DNA of 46,982 nt from positions 1 through 46,982 of the forward strand of contig NZ_BOOJ01000081.1 of the NCBI RefSeq assembly GCF_016863175.1, in the 5' to 3' direction. The position numbers and the translations under genes were made by a program. Position 1 is the stretch's first letter, and every line of letters begins with the position of its first letter. The notes under the pieces are model-generated. The model saw only the letters and a program-made list of their open reading frames with translations. It ran no database searches and was not told the DNA's origin. Shown one piece after another: positions 43,934-46,982 of the stretch. This DNA is from Paraplanobispora siamensis. Lineage in GTDB: Bacteria; Actinomycetota; Actinomycetes; Streptosporangiales; Streptosporangiaceae.

Positions 43934-44380
43934 ATGGCGGACATTCTGCACAGGATCGGAATCAAGACCCCGGCACCGGAGAAGGTGTACGACGCGCTGA
44001 CGACCGTCGAGGGCCTGTCCGGCTGGTGGACCGACGACACGAAGGGAAGCGGCGGCGACGTCGGCGGCGTCCTGGAGTTCCGTTTCCCGGTCGGCGGCTT
44101 CGACATGGAGGTCGTCGAGCTGCGGCCGTCCGAGCGGGTGGCCTGGCGGGTGATCGACGGTCCCGAGGAGTGGGTCGGGACCACGATCGACTGGGACCTC
44201 CGGCAGAACGGCGACTACACGATCGTGCTGTTCAAGCATCGGGACTGGAAGGAGCCGGTGGAGTTCATGCACCACTGCAGCACCAAGTGGGGCTCGTTCC
44301 TGATGAGCCTGAAGTCCCTGGTGGAGACGGGCGAGGGCGCCCCGGCGCCACGGGACGTGCAGATCAGCGACTGGCACTGA
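43934..44380 (+). CDS. Second SRPBCC (AHSA1-like) domain protein
   Basis: A 148-residue SRPBCC protein: ILHRIGIKTPAPEKVYDALTTVEGLSGWWTDDTKG at the N-terminus, VELRPSERVAWRVIDGPEEWVGT and a C-terminal helix with KWGSFLMSLKSLVETGEG. It starts 20 bp after the ArsR stop with GAGGAG upstream, so it is the third gene of the operon. The ligand is unknown. Confidence 0.92.
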   Translation: MADILHRIGIKTPAPEKVYDALTTVEGLSGWWTDDTKGSGGDVGGVLEFRFPVGGFDMEVVELRPSERVAWRVIDGPEEWVGTTIDWDLRQNGDYTIVLFKHRDWKEPVEFMHHCSTKWGSFLMSLKSLVETGEGAPAPRDVQISDWH

Positions 44381-44400
44381 GCCGGCTCGTCCCCGGATGA

Positions 44401-44437
44401 AGCCGATCGTCCGGAGACGGACTCCGGACGGTCGGCT
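44401..44437 (+). terminator. Operon terminator, 16-bp stem
   Basis: AGCCGATCGTCCGGAG (44401-44416) pairs with CTCCGGACGGTCGGCT (44422-44437) with one imperfect pair and a 5-nt loop, 20 bp after the last gene. Confidence 0.88.
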
Positions 44438-44999
44438 CGACGCCAACCGGGCGATGGGCCCGCCATGGACCTGCCTCACGGGCGGGCCGGGTGTCGCCCG
44501 CCCAAGCTGTGCCGTACGGCAGAACACCTTGGCCGCAGCGCTGAAGGGACAGGACTGCGGCGGTGGATGGAGACCGTTTCTCGGTGGGTTGGCGGATCGG
44601 ACCGAGGTCGAGCCTGTCGATGCCGGGCAACCACGCGTTGCGGCTCGGGCCGGCCTTCGATCGTGAGGTACGGCGCGGCGGCGATCATGACGTACAGGGC
44701 GGCGAGAGGGACAGTGGGGTGTCGGTCGCGCCTCCATCCCCGGCGCTCTTCGTCGAGGGCAGACTTGTCCGCCGTGTGGCGCAGCTGGGGTGGGCGGCAC
44801 ACGGCTCACCACGGACGTGCCTCACGGGTGGGCAGCACCCGTCCTGCCACGGACGTGCCCATCATCAGTACGCGCCGCCGTACCCGCTCTCAGAGCGTCC
44901 ACAGCCACCGCTTCCGGCGTTTCGTGGGCACGCGGGCCGTACGTTGTGTGATCATCGCCACCGTTGGTCCGTCCTTCTGCGCCGCCTTCCGCCGTTGCC
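44438..44999. other. Gene-poor region with imperfect direct repeats
   Basis: About 560 bp with no gene I can support. Reading frames on both strands are broken and not homologous to anything I know. GGAC-TGCCTCACGGG-GGGC occurs at about 44467 and 44814, each followed by a small hairpin (GGGCGGGC/GCCCGCCC at 44480-44503; ACGGGTG/CACCCGT at 44824-44842). CCACGGACGTGCC also occurs twice near 44810 and 44847. It may be a decayed gene or element. Confidence 0.5.
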
Positions 45000-45005
45000 T
45001 ATGGT
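45000..45005 (+). promoter_or_regulatory. -10 element, leaderless amidohydrolase mRNA
   Basis: TATGGT lies six bases before GTG 45012, with no ribosome site between. A matching -35 is not clear. Confidence 0.45.
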
Positions 45006-45011
45006 GATTCG

Positions 45012-46211
45012 GTGAGCATTCTGGCGATTCGCGCGGCACGGGTGTTCGACGGGGAGCGGCTGCTCGACGGGGTCACCGTGGTGCTGGTGGAAGACGGCCG
45101 CATCGCCGGTGTGGAACCGGGTCCGGCGGTGCCGGACGGGTGGCCGGTGCACGACCTGCCCGGCGGCACCGTGCTGCCCGGTCTCATCGACGCGCACGTG
45201 CACCTGTGCGCCGACAGCGGTCCCGGTGCGCTCGACCGGCTCACCGAGGCCACGCGGGAGCAGCTGGAGGCGACCATCGAGGCGTCGCTGAAGCTCCACC
45301 TGGCCGCGGGCGTCACCACCGTGCGCGACCTGGGCGACCATCACGACGCCGTACTGGCCTGGCGATCGAAGGCCCGAACGGGACTGCCGGCCGTCGTGGC
45401 GGCCGGTGCGCCGCTCACGAGCACGGGCGGGCACTGCTGGCCGATGGGCGGCCAGGCCCAGGGTGTGAGCGGGCTGCGCGAGGCCGTACGGCAACGGGCC
45501 GATCGCGGTGCCGACATCGTGAAGATCATGGCGAGTGGCGGGGTGCTGACCCCCGGCACCGACACCATGCGCCCGCAGTTCACCGACGAGGAGCTGCGGG
45601 CGGCGGTCGCCGAGGCGCACGCGCTCGGCCTGCCGATCACCGCGCACGCCCACGCGCTCTCGGCGGTACGGCAGGCGCTGGAGGCGGGTGTCGACGGGAT
45701 CGAGCACTGCACGTGTCTCACTCCCGACGGTGTCCGGCTAGACGACACGCTACTCGCCGGGCTGGCCGAGTCCGGGATCGCGATCTGCGCGACCCTGGGG
45801 TCCGATCCGCGCGTCGTGGTGCCGCCGCAGGTCGTGGCGATGGCCGAGCGCGCCGGCATCACCGAGGCCGTCCTGCAGGAGGCCGTCGCCCGCCTTCACC
45901 GGGGCGGGGTGCGCCTGGTGGCCGGTTCGGACGCGGGCATCGGCCCGGCCAAGCCGCACGGGCTGCTGTCGGCCACCCTTGAGGAGTACGTCCGCTCCGG
46001 CCTGCCGGCGAGCTCGGCCCTGGCCACGGCGACCTCGGTCGCCGCCGATGCCTGCGGCATGGGCGGGCGCAAGGGCCGCGTACGGCCCGGCTACGACGCC
46101 GACCTGCTGGTGGTCGACGGCGACCCGACCCGTGACATCGCCGCGGTGGGCCGTCCCCTGTCCGTCCACCTGGCCGGTCAGCCGGTGGGCGGAGTGAAGA
46201 AGCCTGCCTGA
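45012..46211 (+). CDS. Amidohydrolase, imidazolonepropionase/prolidase-like
   Basis: A 399-residue metal-dependent hydrolase. N- and C-terminal strands form the small beta-sandwich (AIRAARVFDGERLLDGVTVVLVEDGRI). The barrel has DAHVHLCAD (two His ligands), DIVKIMASGG (Lys, possible carbamate), ITAHAHALSA and DGIEHCTCL (His ligands), and LVAGSDAGIG (catalytic Asp). This set matches Xaa-Pro dipeptidase/organophosphatase-like amidohydrolases. GTG 45012 is preferred; it follows a -10 element closely. Substrate open. Confidence 0.9.
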   Translation: MSILAIRAARVFDGERLLDGVTVVLVEDGRIAGVEPGPAVPDGWPVHDLPGGTVLPGLIDAHVHLCADSGPGALDRLTEATREQLEATIEASLKLHLAAGVTTVRDLGDHHDAVLAWRSKARTGLPAVVAAGAPLTSTGGHCWPMGGQAQGVSGLREAVRQRADRGADIVKIMASGGVLTPGTDTMRPQFTDEELRAAVAEAHALGLPITAHAHALSAVRQALEAGVDGIEHCTCLTPDGVRLDDTLLAGLAESGIAICATLGSDPRVVVPPQVVAMAERAGITEAVLQEAVARLHRGGVRLVAGSDAGIGPAKPHGLLSATLEEYVRSGLPASSALATATSVAADACGMGGRKGRVRPGYDADLLVVDGDPTRDIAAVGRPLSVHLAGQPVGGVKKPA

Positions 46212-46227
46212 GCGCGACACCGCTCAC

Positions 46228-46258
46228 CGCAGAAGCCCTCAAGCGCAGAAGCCCTCAG
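46228..46258. repeat. 16-bp tandem duplication
   Basis: CGCAGAAGCCCTCAAG (46228-46243) is followed by CGCAGAAGCCCTCAG (46244-46258). It lies in the gap between converging genes and its end covers the stop of the DUF1801 gene. Confidence 0.85.
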
Positions 46259-46692
46259 CTCACCGCCTGCTTCACGAGCGCGCCGATCCTCTCCTCCACC
46301 TCGTCCGTCATCTCCGTCAGAGCGAAGGAGATCGCCCACATCGCGCCCTCATCCAGCTTCGCCTGGTCGCTGAACGAGAACGTCGCGTAGCGCGTCTTGA
46401 ACTTCTCCGCAGGCTGGAAGTGGCAGACGATCTTGCCGTCCAGCGCGTAGGCGGGCATCCCGTACCAGAGCTTCGGCGCGAGGCCGGGGGCGTTGGCCGC
46501 GACGATGGCGTGGACGCGCTCGGCCAGGACCCGGTCCGCGCCCTTCATCTCGGCGATCTTCGCAAGCACGTCCCGCTCCGCCTGTGCCGCCTTCTCCGCC
46601 GGGCTGCGGCGCGCCGCCGCCTTCAGCTCCTTGGCGTGCTCCTTCATCGCGGCCCGCTCCTCGGCCGTGAATCCCTCATATGCGTTGCTCAT
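46255..46692 (-). CDS. DUF1801 / YdhG-like protein
   Basis: A 145-residue protein. The C-terminal two-thirds (about 60-140) is a DUF1801 fold: KLWYGMPAYALDGKIVCHFQPAEKFKTRYATFSFSDQAKLD. The N-terminus is a charged helix (EERAAMKEHAKELKAAARRS). Members have been linked to iron-chaperone/frataxin-like roles by fold only. ATG 46692 has GGAGGAGAG upstream. Two Met codons farther upstream are unlikely starts. Confidence 0.88.
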   Translation of the reverse strand: MSNAYEGFTAEERAAMKEHAKELKAAARRSPAEKAAQAERDVLAKIAEMKGADRVLAERVHAIVAANAPGLAPKLWYGMPAYALDGKIVCHFQPAEKFKTRYATFSFSDQAKLDEGAMWAISFALTEMTDEVEERIGALVKQAVS

Positions 46693-46781
46693 CGTGCTCT
46701 CCTCCGTCGTTCCGGTGTGAGACCAGAGTGCTCGTCCGCGTTGATACATCCGCTATGCGATGACGATGCGACGACGGTGCG

Positions 46782-46835
46782 GCGGCCATGTCCCACAAAG
46801 CGGCCATATCTCACGAAACAGCCGTATCTCACGGA
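46782..46835. repeat. 18-bp tandem repeat, three copies
   Basis: Three 18-bp units (46782-46799, 46800-46817, 46818-46835) share GCC-T-TC-CAC, and a fourth is degenerate. An open frame from ATG 46788 would encode a hexapeptide repeat, but there is no ribosome site and it reads into a terminator, so I treat it as non-coding. Confidence 0.75.
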
Positions 46836-46875
46836 TCCGCATCCTACGAACCCGCCGGGACCGGCAGAGAAACGC

Positions 46876-46914
46876 GGGGCCTGCTCTCCCGGACACCGGA
46901 GAGCAGGCGGCCCC
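46876..46914 (-). terminator. Strong terminator hairpin
   Basis: CCTGCTCTCC (46880-46889) pairs perfectly with GGAGAGCAGG (46898-46907), extended by GGGG/CCCC across a 3-nt bulge. It lies 31 bp downstream of the minus-strand stop at 46946. Confidence 0.85.
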
Positions 46915-46945
46915 GCCCCCGGAGCAGGGCGGCCGGTATACGGGC

Positions 46946-46981
46946 TCAGCGGACGTGCGCCTCGTCCCGGGACTGACCGGT
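46946..46981 (-). CDS. C-terminal end of a minus-strand gene leaving the window
   Basis: The minus strand reads TGQSRDEAHVR and then TGA (46946-46948). A strong hairpin follows at the right distance for a terminator, which supports a real gene end. Eleven residues are too few to name it. Confidence 0.45.
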   Translation of the reverse strand, partial: TGQSRDEAHVR

Positions 46982-46982
46982 C

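Noticed and set aside
44401-44437. The 16-bp hairpin as the end of a transposable element
   Set aside because: It has a short loop, follows an operon stop by 20 bp and has no matching inverted copy; a terminator is simpler.
46788-46976. A 62-codon frame with a hexapeptide repeat (MSHKAA, ISHETA, VSHGSA)
   Set aside because: No ribosome site, encoded by an 18-bp tandem repeat, and it runs through a strong terminator.

Overview
The window looks like a chromosomal segment of a high-GC actinomycete. Codon third positions are overwhelmingly G or C, GTG starts are common, there is a mycothiol-dependent-type enzyme, and several transcripts look leaderless. The mix of large secreted hydrolases, an Eis-like acetyltransferase, P450, LuxR-type two-component system and an orphan chemoreceptor fits a filamentous, Streptosporangium/Nonomuraea-like soil organism. 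That placement is inference: there is no rRNA or marker gene here. I see no tRNA, CRISPR array, integrase or intact insertion sequence.

Layout, left to right. 1-2.6 kb: tandem repeats, an ankyrin-repeat protein, and a divergent MarR regulator / alpha-beta hydrolase pair sharing two operator palindromes. 2.6-7.3 kb: a pectin-degradation cluster of three secreted PL1 pectate lyases around a divergent promoter region, with GGAAAGCGCTTTCC-type operators just downstream of both predicted start sites. 7.4-9.3 kb: a small unknown protein, then a minus-strand pair (TRX-like [2Fe-2S] ferredoxin and FhuF-like iron-sulfur protein) behind a cobalamin riboswitch. 9.3-15.4 kb: nitronate monooxygenase, GNAT enzyme, mycothiol-type enzyme, an internally deleted RibD/DHFR-like gene, an MCP chemoreceptor and an Eis-like acetyltransferase. 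15.4-18.2 kb: a translationally coupled operon of a secreted duplicated-domain protein, histidine kinase and NarL-type regulator. 18.4-25 kb: WGR/beta-propeller protein, secreted tripeptidyl aminopeptidase, MHYT membrane sensor, carotenoid oxygenase, and a DUF2975/XRE pair.

25-30 kb: secreted M11-like metalloprotease and multidomain GH18 chitinase, the latter with a palindromic operator just after its promoter. 30-33.8 kb: a decayed methyltransferase abutting an FAD monooxygenase, a divergent TetR regulator, and an EAL protein. 33.8-39.3 kb: unknown protein, cytochrome P450, short UvrA-like ABC protein, lipoprotein. 39.8-43 kb: frameshifted YbdK-type carboxylate-amine ligase, M20 dipeptidase, membrane protein. 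43-44.4 kb: SRPBCC-ArsR-SRPBCC operon with two operators. 44.4-47 kb: an unexplained, probably decayed stretch, an amidohydrolase, a DUF1801 protein, and the end of a minus-strand gene running off the right edge.

Two themes cut across the window. First, polymer degradation (pectin, chitin, peptides) is placed under local repression, with operators just downstream of promoters. Second, at least three genes (12.1, 30.2 and 40.6 kb) look damaged by internal deletions, one of them at a 12-bp sequence likely to occur twice in the intact gene, while short tandem repeats (12-21 bp units) are scattered near gene ends. The most unusual system is the B12-riboswitch-controlled FhuF-like/ferredoxin pair.
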